Assembly: GCA_031398915.1 (NCBI GenBank)
Contig: JANNOG010000091.1
Location: forward strand, 1 to 34,815
DNA length: 34,815 nucleotides
Reading direction: 5' to 3'
Origin: JANNOG01 sp031398915
Lineage (GTDB): Bacteria > Actinomycetota > Actinomycetes > Actinomycetales > JBBAYJ01
In this document: in pieces, positions 23,222 to 30,416 of the stretch
Position numbering within the stretch: the first letter of the stretch is position 1
Layout of the letters: every line of letters starts with the position of its first letter
The notes under the pieces: model-generated
The model's database searches: none
What the model was told of the DNA's origin: nothing
What the model saw: the letters and a program-made list of their open reading frames with translations, nothing else
Translations under genes and position numbers: made by a program

Positions 23222-24118
23222 GTGACCACTGACCTGGACAACGCCGGTGGACGGACCACGGCGCTGCTGGACCTGCTCGACCTGACCCCGGGGGATGCGC
23301 CGGACACCTTCGTCGGCCACAACGTCACGCACACAGGGCCCCGAGTCTTCGGTGGTCAGGTGCTGGCCCAAGCGGTCGTCGCCGCAGGCCGGACCGTGCC
23401 CGAGGGTCGCCGGCCACATTCACTCCACGCCTACTTCCTGCGCCCCGGCGACCTGGGCTCGTCCATCGTGTTCGCCGTCGAACGGCTACGAGACGGTCGG
23501 TCCTTCTCGGCCCGACGGGTGCAGGCGATGCAGGCCGACGGCGCCATCCTGTCCATGATCGCCTCGTTCGAGTCGCCGGCCGAGGGACTCGAGCACGCCG
23601 ATTCGATGCCCGCCGCGCCGGACCCCACGACGCTGCCCTCGCTGGCCGACCTGTACGGCGGCGCCGACCACGCCAGCGCCCGGTACTGGGTCGACGAGCA
23701 ACCGCTGGACCTGCGGTTCGTCACCCCGTCGATCTTCGTCGAGGCCGTAGATCCACCGGCAGCCGAGGCCGTGGCGTGGTGGCGAACGGCGGGCGCCATC
23801 GCTACCGACGATGCCCTGATGCATGCCGCCGTGGCGGCTTACGCCAGTGACTACGGGATCCTCGAACCGGTGCTGCGCGCGCATGGTCGGGCGTGGTTGA
23901 GCTCCGGGCTGTCGATTTCCAGCGTCGATCATGCCATGTGGTTCCACCGCCCGTTCCGGGCCGACGAGTGGATGCTGTCGACGATGCGCAGTCCTTCGGC
24001 CTCCGCCAGTCGGGGTCTCAACCTCGGCAGCATGTTCACCGTCGATGGCTCGCTGGCCATCTCGGTCGCGCAGGAGGGGTTGTTCCGCCCGCGCGACCCG
24101 GCCTTCAGTCGCGGGTGA
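23222..24118 (+). CDS. tesB: Acyl-CoA thioesterase II (TesB family)
   Basis: A 298-residue double-hotdog enzyme hydrolysing medium and long-chain acyl-CoA. It has FVGHNVTHTGPRVFGGQVLAQ, RRPHSLHAYFLRPGDLGSSIVFAVE, RDGRSFSARRVQAMQ, a second hotdog with HAAVAAYASDYGILEPVLR (candidate Asp), SISSVDHAMWFHRPFRADEW and SMFTVDGSLAISVAQEGLFR (candidate Gln). GTG 23222 gives the family start VTTDLDNAGG; the frame upstream to 23117 runs into the opposite gene. It is divergent from the 4HBT thioesterase (46 bp between starts) and overlaps ettA by 14 bp at its 3' end. Confidence 0.93.
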   Translation: MTTDLDNAGGRTTALLDLLDLTPGDAPDTFVGHNVTHTGPRVFGGQVLAQAVVAAGRTVPEGRRPHSLHAYFLRPGDLGSSIVFAVERLRDGRSFSARRVQAMQADGAILSMIASFESPAEGLEHADSMPAAPDPTTLPSLADLYGGADHASARYWVDEQPLDLRFVTPSIFVEAVDPPAAEAVAWWRTAGAIATDDALMHAAVAAYASDYGILEPVLRAHGRAWLSSGLSISSVDHAMWFHRPFRADEWMLSTMRSPSASASRGLNLGSMFTVDGSLAISVAQEGLFRPRDPAFSRG

Positions 24119-25787
24119 GTTTGCGGTACGTGACCCGATGAGGGCGGGCCGCGTCCGGGCCCAGACGCTCGACCTTGTTCTCCTCGTAGGACGCGAAGTT
24201 ACCCTCGAACCAATACCAGGCGGCGGGCTCTTTGTCGGTGCCCTCGTACGACAGGATGTGGCTACACACCCGATCGAGGAACCACCGGTCGTGGCTGATG
24301 ACCACGGCACACCCCGGAAATTCCAATAGAGCATTCTCGAGTGAGCCGAGGGTTTCGACGTCGAGGTCGTTCGTCGGTTCGTCGAGCAGCAGCAGATTGC
24401 CGCCCTCTTTGAGGGTCAGCGCGAGGTTGAGCCGGTTTCGCTCGCCACCCGACAGCACGCCGGCCGGCTTCTGCTGGTCCGGTCCCTTGAACCCGAACTG
24501 TGAGACGTATGCCCGTGACGGGATCTCGACGTTGCCGACGTGAATGTAATCGAGGCCGTCGGACACCACCTCCCACAGCGTCTTGTTCGGGTCGATGCCG
24601 CCCCGGCTCTGGTCGACGTAGGAAATCTTGACGGTGTCCCCGATGTCGACCTTGCCTGCGTCCGGCTGTTCGAGGCCGACGATCGTCTTGAACAGCGTGG
24701 TCTTGCCGACGCCGTTCGGGCCGATGACGCCGACGATGCCGTTGCGGGGCAGGCTGAACGACAGTCCTTCGATCAGCACTCGGTCGTCGAATCCCTTGTG
24801 CAGATCCTTGACTTCGATGACCTTGCTGCCGAGGCGCGGGCCCGGTGGGATCTGGATCTCCTCGAAGTCGAGCTTGCGAGTGCGCTCGGCCTCGGTGGCC
24901 ATCTCTTCGTAACGGCCGAGGCGCGCCTTCGATTTGGCCTGCCGCCCCTTGGCATTCTGGCGCACCCACTCCAGCTCTTCTTTGAGGCGCTTGGCCAGTT
25001 TGGCATCCTTCTTGCCCTGAACCTGGAGTCGTTCCTGCTTGCGTTCGAGGTACGTCGAATAGTTGCCCTCGTACGGGTAGGCCCGGCCACGATCCAGTTC
25101 GAGAATCCACTCGGCGACGTTGTCCAGGAAGTACCGGTCGTGGGTGACGGCGAGCACGGCCCCGGCGTACTGCGCGAGGTGCTGCTCCAGCCAGGTCACG
25201 CTCTCGGCATCGAGGTGGTTGGTCGGCTCGTCCAGCAACAGCAGGTCGGGCTTGCTGAGCAGCAGTTTGCACAGCGCAACGCGGCGACGCTCACCACCGG
25301 ACAGCAGGGTCACGTCGGCGTCCGGCGGCGGGCAACGCAATGCCTCCATCGCCTGGTCGAGCTGATTGTCCAGGTCCCAGGCGTCGGCGTGGTCGAGGGA
25401 CTCCTGCAGGTCGCCCATCTCGGACATCAGCGCGTCGAAATCCGCGTCGGGGTCACCCATCAGCGCGCTGATCTCGTTGTAGCGGTCGAGCTTGCCCTTG
25501 ATCTCGGACACGCCCTCTTCGACGTTGCCCAGAACGGTCTTGGCCTCGTTCAGCGGGGGTTCCTGCTGGAGCATGCCGACGCTGTAGCCGGGCGAGAGCA
25601 TGGCGTCACCGTTGGACGGGGTGTCGAATCCAGCCATGATCCGCAACACCGTCGACTTACCGGCGCCGTTGGGACCGACCACTCCGATCTTGGCACCTGG
25701 GTAGAACGCGAGGGTGACGTCATCGAGGATGACCTTCTCACCGTGGGCTTTGCGCGCCTTGCGCATCTGGTAGACGAACTCAGCCAT
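24105..25787 (-). CDS. ettA: Energy-dependent translational throttle protein EttA (ABC-F)
   Basis: A 560-residue ABC-F ATPase with no membrane part. The first ABC domain has VVGPNGAGKSTVLRIMAG, LSGGERRRVALCKLLL and LLLLDEPTNHLDAESVTWLE. A linker with the charged helical pair (YLERKQERLQVQGKKDAKLA then KEELEWVRQNAKGRQAKSKA) fits the P-site tRNA interaction motif. The second domain has VIGPNGVGKTTLFKTIVG, LSGGERNRLNLALTLKEGG and LLLLDEPTNDLDVETLGSLE. EttA binds the ribosomal E site and gates the first elongation step by ATP/ADP ratio. It is the last of the co-directional run DUF4349 gene, split-barrel gene, ettA; M. tuberculosis Rv2477c is the equivalent. Confidence 0.96.
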   Translation of the reverse strand: MAEFVYQMRKARKAHGEKVILDDVTLAFYPGAKIGVVGPNGAGKSTVLRIMAGFDTPSNGDAMLSPGYSVGMLQQEPPLNEAKTVLGNVEEGVSEIKGKLDRYNEISALMGDPDADFDALMSEMGDLQESLDHADAWDLDNQLDQAMEALRCPPPDADVTLLSGGERRRVALCKLLLSKPDLLLLDEPTNHLDAESVTWLEQHLAQYAGAVLAVTHDRYFLDNVAEWILELDRGRAYPYEGNYSTYLERKQERLQVQGKKDAKLAKRLKEELEWVRQNAKGRQAKSKARLGRYEEMATEAERTRKLDFEEIQIPPGPRLGSKVIEVKDLHKGFDDRVLIEGLSFSLPRNGIVGVIGPNGVGKTTLFKTIVGLEQPDAGKVDIGDTVKISYVDQSRGGIDPNKTLWEVVSDGLDYIHVGNVEIPSRAYVSQFGFKGPDQQKPAGVLSGGERNRLNLALTLKEGGNLLLLDEPTNDLDVETLGSLENALLEFPGCAVVISHDRWFLDRVCSHILSYEGTDKEPAAWYWFEGNFASYEENKVERLGPDAARPHRVTYRKLTRD

Positions 25788-25831
25788 GAACCCAGGCTAG
25801 TCAGTCGAGCGGGTCCTGCCCGTCGGGTGCC

Positions 25832-26266
25832 TCAGCCCGCGACGTCGACCTTGGCGACGAGCGTTCGTGGCCTTCCCCGCACGACCATCTCGGGCGGTAC
25901 GGCGTTGCGGCGGCCGTAGGCCTCGCCCAGGTCAGCGCCCATATAGCGGGCGCCGATGCGGGTTCCCCAGTGGAGGAGTTCGTCCGGATCCGTCGAGGTG
26001 CTGGCGTCGCCGCTGATCGTGAGGAACGAGAACGGCGGGCGCTCGTCGTCCAGGCACAGGGACACCCGGGGATCGCGCAGGATCGCCTTGCCCTTGATCG
26101 TTGCCGCGCTGGTCATGAACACGATGTCGTGACCGTCGAGGTCGATCCACACCGGGGCGACATGGGGGCTGCCGTCCGCCCGGACCACGGCCAGTTTGGC
26201 GGTCCGGGCGGGGAGGGCCGTGACGAACGCCTACCACCAGCCCTCGGGTGCATCGTGATAAGCCAT
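25832..26266 (-). pseudogene. Split-barrel FMN/F420-type (PPOX family) protein interrupted by an in-frame amber codon
   Basis: From ATG 26266 the frame reads MAYHDAPEGWW, then TAG at 26233-26231, then AFVTALPARTAKLAVVRADG and on to the stop at 25832, 145 codons in all. The part after the stop is typical: DGSPHVAPVWIDLDGHDIVF, KAILRDPRVSLCLDDERPP, ISGDASTST and a C-terminal RTLVAKVDVAG. The residues between the stop and the next possible start (GTG 26188) still look like conserved family sequence, and Gln (CAG) would fit the amber position, one C-to-T change away. Hence the gene is either recently broken, read through, restarted at GTG 26188 with a shortened N-terminus, or carries a sequencing error. 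Such proteins bind FMN or F420. It lies 7 bp after the DUF4349 gene and 44 bp before ettA. Confidence 0.78.
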
Positions 26267-26273
26267 GCGCCGG

Positions 26274-27326
26274 TCAACCGGTGGCAGTGGGTGGCTGATT
26301 CCCGGCGGTGGGAGCTGTGGGCTGAGGTGCAGTGGGCTGAGGTGCGACCACTGCTGGGACCGGGGTGCGACGCCGTCGGGAGTTGCGTCGAACGATCGCG
26401 ACGATCAACCAGGCAAGTAGGCCGAGTACGACGGCGAACGGCAGCAGCGCGCCGATCACCACGAGCAGGGCACCCGTACCCGCTTGCAACGCCTCCCACC
26501 CGTTGCGCAACCCTTCCAGGAAGCCGTCGGCGAATCCGGGCCCCGGTTCGGGTCGGGTGAGGGTCACGGTGATGGTGGACAGCGCCGCCTGGTCCGCCAG
26601 CCCTGCCCGCTGCGCCTCGATGGACTCCAGATCGGCTTCGCGGCGGGACAGTTCGCCCTCGATGAGGATGATGTCGGACAGGTCCTGGGCGTCGGCCAAC
26701 AGCGAGCGCAGCCGCTGGATCGACGCCTCGGCGGTGGCGACCCGGCTTTCCAGGTCGACGAGGGTTGCTTCCACGTCGTTGGCCTGGACGCTGCGCGACA
26801 CCTCGTTGCCGATGCTGGCGACGTCGGCAATGACGGCGTCGGTCTGATCGACCGGTACGCGGATGGTGACCTGGGCGGATGGGTCCTCCCCACCCGTGGT
26901 GAACTCGTTCGACACGTAGCCGCCGGCGCGCACGGCGATGGCGCGGGCGGCCTGGGCGGCCTCGGCGATGTCGGCTGCCTCGACGTCGATATCGACGGTG
27001 ACCACGCGACGCCCGGACACATCGGCCCCGATGCCCGCAACGCCCTCGGCGATTCCACCGGAGTCTCCCGCTGGCGCTGCCTCGGCGCCCTCGGCAGCGT
27101 TGTCGGCACCGGGGTCCTCGGCACCGGCCGCCGGGTCTCCGACGACCCCGCCTTGCCCTGCCGGCTGTGCAGCACCCGCCTGAGGAGCGGCTGCCTCGGT
27201 CTGGTTGGACGACTCGTCGGAGGTGGCAGCGCACGCACTGAGCCCGAGAACGACGGCCAGCACGGCAAGGAGAATCCGGATCGCACGGAGTCGACGTGGA
27301 CGTGGGGTCGGCGTTCTTGGTGTCAC
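26274..27326 (-). CDS. DUF4349 lipoprotein with coiled coil and C-terminal TM segment
   Basis: A 350-residue protein. The GTG at 27326 has GGAGG five bases upstream, which decides the start. A signal peptide with lipobox (LGLSAC, Cys32) leads into a long Ala/Gly/Glu-rich linker to about residue 98. The DUF4349 core follows: VVTVDIDVEAADIAEAAQAARAIAV with RAGGYVSNEF, VTIRVPVDQTDAVIADVASIG, then a coiled coil (LVDLESRVATAEASIQRLRSLL and LIEGELSRREADLESIEAQRA). A TM segment (GTGALLVVIGALLPFAVVLGLLAWLIVAIV) and a basic, Pro-rich tail end it. Such proteins are anchored at the membrane with the core outside; function unknown. Confidence 0.87.
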   Translation of the reverse strand: MTPRTPTPRPRRLRAIRILLAVLAVVLGLSACAATSDESSNQTEAAAPQAGAAQPAGQGGVVGDPAAGAEDPGADNAAEGAEAAPAGDSGGIAEGVAGIGADVSGRRVVTVDIDVEAADIAEAAQAARAIAVRAGGYVSNEFTTGGEDPSAQVTIRVPVDQTDAVIADVASIGNEVSRSVQANDVEATLVDLESRVATAEASIQRLRSLLADAQDLSDIILIEGELSRREADLESIEAQRAGLADQAALSTITVTLTRPEPGPGFADGFLEGLRNGWEALQAGTGALLVVIGALLPFAVVLGLLAWLIVAIVRRNSRRRRTPVPAVVAPQPTAPQPTAPTAGNQPPTATG

Positions 27327-27490
27327 GGGAGCCTCCAAGATGGGTGGTCGAGACGAGCCTGCCCCTTGGACGCAGGTTCGCGTCCCCGCGATCCATCACG
27401 ATTGGGTCTCGGCTGCTCACGGTGCCAATGACGGGTCGGCCTCCCGCGCTTCAGGTGCCCACCAGCGGATTGACCGCAGCACACATGACA

Positions 27491-27520
27491 GGGCCCCGAG
27501 GGCATGCGCCCCCGGGGCCC
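27491..27520 (-). terminator. GC-rich 13-bp hairpin after the fasciclin gene
   Basis: The arms 27491-27503 and 27508-27520 are inverted repeats with one mismatch around the loop atgc. It begins 23 bp after the stop of the fasciclin gene. There is no T-run, as is usual for terminators in GC-rich actinomycetes. Confidence 0.7.
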
Positions 27521-27542
27521 AGCTGGTGATCGTCGATCAGCC

Positions 27543-28178
27543 TCAGAGGTCGAGGGGCCGCAGTACCCGGTTGATTCCGTGGGCGATCTGCACGTTCCCC
27601 TTGTTGATGTTGAAGTCGACGATGCGTGGGTTGAGGTCGTCGGGGTCGTTGTCCACCAGCCGGATCACCCCGAACCCGTTGCGGCCCCGGACGTCGACGG
27701 TGACGGTCCCGCCCTGGGCGGTGGTCAAGGCGGCGCCGTCGGCGTTGAAAGCGTCCTTCTTCGTCACTGTGGCACCAGGGACGACGTGGTAGAGCAGAAC
27801 AGTTTCGACGGTGTCGATACCCAGTCCGGCCACGGCGGCGAACACGTCGGCCTCGTCCTGAACCCATTCGTGGGTCAGGTCGAACACCAGACGACGGAAG
27901 GCCTGATCGGTGGGCAGGAATGCGGTCAGGGCGACGTCACCCTGGGTCAGTACGCCAACGGCCGAGTCGGGCTTGGCCGCCAAGACTGCGAGGACAGCCT
28001 CGGTGACGATGTCGTAGTCGTGGCGATCGTGATCGAACTGGTCACCGTCAGCGGTGAGGACGGCGGCCAGTGGTGTCGTACCGGTTGAGGCGCTTGCGGC
28101 CGGGGCGGTGACCAGGGCGGCCCCTGAGGCGAGAACGGCGCCGGCCACGGCGGTGGCGACAAAGCGGGTGAGCTTCAT
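27543..28178 (-). CDS. Secreted fasciclin (FAS1) domain protein
   Basis: A 211-residue protein with a Sec signal peptide (MKLTRFVATAVAGAVLASGA, cleavage probably after ASA near residue 30). One FAS1 domain follows, with YDIVTEAVLAVLAAKPDSAV, VALTAFLPTDQAFRRLVFDL, VETVLLYHVVPGATVT, FGVIRLVDNDPDDLNPRIVD and a final VQIAHGINRVLRPLDL. It has no lipobox, so it is released or wall-associated. FAS1 domains mediate adhesion. ATG 28178 has AAAGG a few bases upstream. Between it and the preceding gene lies the nested palindrome at 28193-28260, so it is probably transcribed or regulated separately. Confidence 0.92.
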   Translation of the reverse strand: MKLTRFVATAVAGAVLASGAALVTAPAASASTGTTPLAAVLTADGDQFDHDRHDYDIVTEAVLAVLAAKPDSAVGVLTQGDVALTAFLPTDQAFRRLVFDLTHEWVQDEADVFAAVAGLGIDTVETVLLYHVVPGATVTKKDAFNADGAALTTAQGGTVTVDVRGRNGFGVIRLVDNDPDDLNPRIVDFNINKGNVQIAHGINRVLRPLDL

Positions 28179-28192
28179 GATCGACCTTTCTG

Positions 28193-28260
28193 ACGGGAAT
28201 GGGTCGGTGTGGGAGAGGGCAGTGCACTGCCACCCCTCTTTCGCCCCGACCCATTCCCGT
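28193..28260. promoter_or_regulatory. Nested palindrome: 15-bp perfect outer arms around a 14-bp palindrome
   Basis: Outer arms ACGGGAATGGGTCGG (28193-28207) and its exact reverse complement (28246-28260) flank 38 bases that hold the perfect palindrome GGCAGTGCACTGCC (28218-28231). The element sits between the stop of the SSB gene (28286) and the ATG of the fasciclin gene (28178), with one arm ending 14 bp before that ATG. It could end SSB transcription, fold in the fasciclin leader to control translation, or bind a protein. Confidence 0.75.
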
Positions 28261-28285
28261 GGATGCACCTGGCGCGTACTCCGCC

Positions 28286-28813
28286 TCAGACCAGGGCGGG
28301 CAGGCGTTCACCGGCGAGCGAGTCGTCCAAGTCGTCGTCGGCCTCCTCGTCGATAGGGTCGGTGGGCAGGTGCGGGTCGTCGGACCCGAGCGCGACCTCG
28401 GTGGCCAAAGCGTCGGCGTGGATCTGGTCGGGATCGACTCGGTGTGCTCGCGACACCTTCGTCAGGGACGTGGTGCCCCAGAGCAGGTCGTGGCCGACGG
28501 CCTCGGCGACGATATCCGCGCTGGTCCGGGTCACGCCGTCGTGAGTGAATTCGCGGATCTTGAGACGACCCAAGACGACCAGTCCATCCCCCTTGTTGAT
28601 ACTGGCGATGACGTTGTCGGCCAAGGTCCGCCAGCACGTGACCGTGTAGAAGCTGGTGTCCACATCCACCAGTCGACTTTCGCTCTGCACGTATCGCTTG
28701 GCCGTGACTGCCAGGCGGAAACTGCACAAGCTCGTGCCGGTCTCGGTGATGACTTTGAGGACCGGGGGGGTTGCCACATTTCCGCGTACTGCCACTGTCG
28801 TGTCGTTGAGCAT
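28286..28813 (-). CDS. ssb: Single-stranded DNA-binding protein paralogue
   Basis: A 175-residue protein with an OB fold at about 1-115: TTVAVRGNVATPPVLKVITE, SLCSFRLAVTAKRYV, DTSFYTVTCWRTLADNVIAS and KGDGLVVLGRLKIREF. The C-terminal half is acidic (DEEADDDLDDSLAGE) but does not end in the DDDIPF-type tip of the replicative SSB, ending LPALV instead. This fits the second mycobacterial SSB (Rv2478c type), linked to DNA stress rather than bulk replication. ATG 28813 has AGGAGG 5 bases upstream, a strong ribosome site. In M. tuberculosis this gene is next to ettA; here three genes intervene. Confidence 0.9.
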   Translation of the reverse strand: MLNDTTVAVRGNVATPPVLKVITETGTSLCSFRLAVTAKRYVQSESRLVDVDTSFYTVTCWRTLADNVIASINKGDGLVVLGRLKIREFTHDGVTRTSADIVAEAVGHDLLWGTTSLTKVSRAHRVDPDQIHADALATEVALGSDDPHLPTDPIDEEADDDLDDSLAGERLPALV

Positions 28814-28929
28814 TCGCCCTCCTGAGGCTTCGTACCCCCAATCGGGAGCATCACCAGAATGGGGCGGAGCATCACGTCCGAACCACCGCGTCCGCGTGTT
28901 CCTGTGGACCGGCGGAGTGCCGGCTTGGC

Positions 28930-28938
28930 TGTGGATAA
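28930..28938 (-). promoter_or_regulatory. Perfect DnaA box TTATCCACA upstream of SSB paralogue
   Basis: The plus strand reads TGTGGATAA, i.e. TTATCCACA on the minus strand, 117 bp before the SSB ATG in the 175-bp gap after the WXG100 gene. It is the classic 9-mer with no mismatch. TGTGGACCG at 28903-28911 is a weaker neighbour. Confidence 0.5.
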
Positions 28939-28988
28939 GTCCGGCACCGGAAACGTCCGGCCCAGATACGTCCGGCACCAGCCCGGCG

Positions 28989-30338
28989 TCACTGCGGCGG
29001 GCGGCGAGGGCTGGCAGCCGGCCGGCCGGGTGCGGCAGATCCGACGAATATCCGGTCGGTCGCCGGGTCGTATCCGACGCGAACGGTCGCCGTGGTGGTC
29101 TTCCGAAAGCTCGTGGGTGCCGCGCTGATAACGCTCACCCCGACCACCTGCCCCAGCTCGACCGAATCGAGGGTGAGCCACTGCTCCGGCTCTGTCGCAT
29201 TCTGCGTGCGGGCGACGTACTCGAGAATTTCTGTCCGACGCGTCAGCAGAACCCGTGCAACGGCCTCACGAGCCACCTCCTCATTGGTGAACCGCGAGGC
29301 GTGTTCCAGGACCACAGGGTCACCGATGTCATTTCGTCCGCCGGTTCCGGTGGTCACCTGACGGGTCAAATCCTCATTGCTCAGATCCTGATACCAGCCG
29401 TCATCGGTTTTGCGGGCATCCAATCGGCCGAGGTCCAGAGCGAATGCCTCGTTGAGCAGTGGCAGCGCCATGCCGTCGTTGGTCGTGTCGGGTTGCCCGC
29501 CGCCCCGTGACGGGCCATCCGCCCTTATGAGCCACCTCAGTGGAACCGCCCACGAGGCGATGTGCCCGATCGCCGCACCGTACGCACCATCCTCGACATA
29601 TCCGGCGCCGATCAGGTCGTTTATCAGTATGTCCAGCGCTCCCGAGGGATTCGAGGCCGCATACGCGATGGACAACGCCCATTCCTGCATCGACGCGTCG
29701 ACGTTGTCCCACCATCCCTCGCGGTCGTACAGCAGCTGAACGGTGAGGCCCCACGTGGTGACGACGCTGTCTATCGACGGTTGGGCGGCATGGACGATGG
29801 CGCCGCCGACGTGGTCCCCGACGCTGCGAGGCCTGCCCGGCAGGTCGGCCAACTCGTCCATCACACCTCGACTGGCGATGTCCGATGCCGTGAGTGCCTG
29901 CGAGCGGGCCATTTCGTACTCGCCCCAGAGGCGGGCCAGCTGGGCGCCTATGTCGGCATCGACCACGGATGCCGCCGTCAGGTTGTGTGTCCTGACCAGC
30001 AGGCGGAGTCGGTGTCGCACGTCGGCGATGGTGGCGTTGCAGCTGTCCACCTGGTCGGCGCAGGTTTCCAAGATGCCAGCAGATCGGGCGGCAGACATGA
30101 CGGTGCGCTCGGCGTGGGTGTCGAAGGCATCGGCCCACCGGCTGTAGGCGTTGGCTGCGGCCCCCGACCACTGCGCCGTCTGACTACCCCGACCGTCGAG
30201 GGCGACCAGCCCGCCCGCAGCAGCCGACGCCGCAGCACGCAGTTGGTCCGCCGTCGCGCGGACCCTGGCGGGGACCAGCCCGATCTCCAGCATCCGCTCG
30301 GCGTCCAGCTGGTGGGGGAACAACCCGAACTCCTCCAC
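28989..30338 (-). CDS. WXG100-like N-terminal, RNase A-type (CdiA-CT-like) C-terminal polymorphic-toxin-style protein
   Basis: A 449-residue protein without signal peptide. The N-terminal ~120 residues form a helical hairpin like WXG100/ESX substrates: VPARVRATADQLRAAASAAAG, a WSG turn in AQWSGAAANAYSRWADAFD, and IADVRHRLRLLVRTH. A middle helical region follows (about 125-300). The last ~110 residues (LTRQVTTGTG, HASRFTNEEVAREAVARVLL, EILEYVARTQ, VELGQVVGVSV, TTATVRVGYDPATDRIFVGSAAP) match, as I recall it, the spacing of the bacterial RNase A-fold toxin domain seen in CdiA-CT. The expected HV catalytic motif is QV, and the late TAYP is SAAP, so activity is doubtful. No immunity gene is seen next to it. 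Type VII secretion is inferred from the N-terminus only. Confidence 0.6.
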   Translation of the reverse strand: MEEFGLFPHQLDAERMLEIGLVPARVRATADQLRAAASAAAGGLVALDGRGSQTAQWSGAAANAYSRWADAFDTHAERTVMSAARSAGILETCADQVDSCNATIADVRHRLRLLVRTHNLTAASVVDADIGAQLARLWGEYEMARSQALTASDIASRGVMDELADLPGRPRSVGDHVGGAIVHAAQPSIDSVVTTWGLTVQLLYDREGWWDNVDASMQEWALSIAYAASNPSGALDILINDLIGAGYVEDGAYGAAIGHIASWAVPLRWLIRADGPSRGGGQPDTTNDGMALPLLNEAFALDLGRLDARKTDDGWYQDLSNEDLTRQVTTGTGGRNDIGDPVVLEHASRFTNEEVAREAVARVLLTRRTEILEYVARTQNATEPEQWLTLDSVELGQVVGVSVISAAPTSFRKTTTATVRVGYDPATDRIFVGSAAPGRPAASPRRPPQ

Positions 30339-30416
30339 CGGAGCACAGTGGCATCACCGATCGGGGCCCCGCGCGGCTCGATCCACGACCTGTGGACAGA
30401 GCGGAGGCCTCGATCC

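Noticed and set aside
24540..25919. A 459-codon plus-strand frame opposite ettA
   Set aside because: It mirrors codon bias of ettA and lacks any domain signature.
26113..27420. A 435-codon minus-strand frame overlapping the DUF4349 gene
   Set aside because: Arg/Gly-rich out-of-frame reading of the DUF4349 gene; the lipoprotein frame has a signal peptide, lipobox and ribosome site.
28930..28938. Origin of replication
   Set aside because: Only one perfect DnaA box and no dnaA, dnaN or AT-rich unwinding region nearby, so not called oriC.
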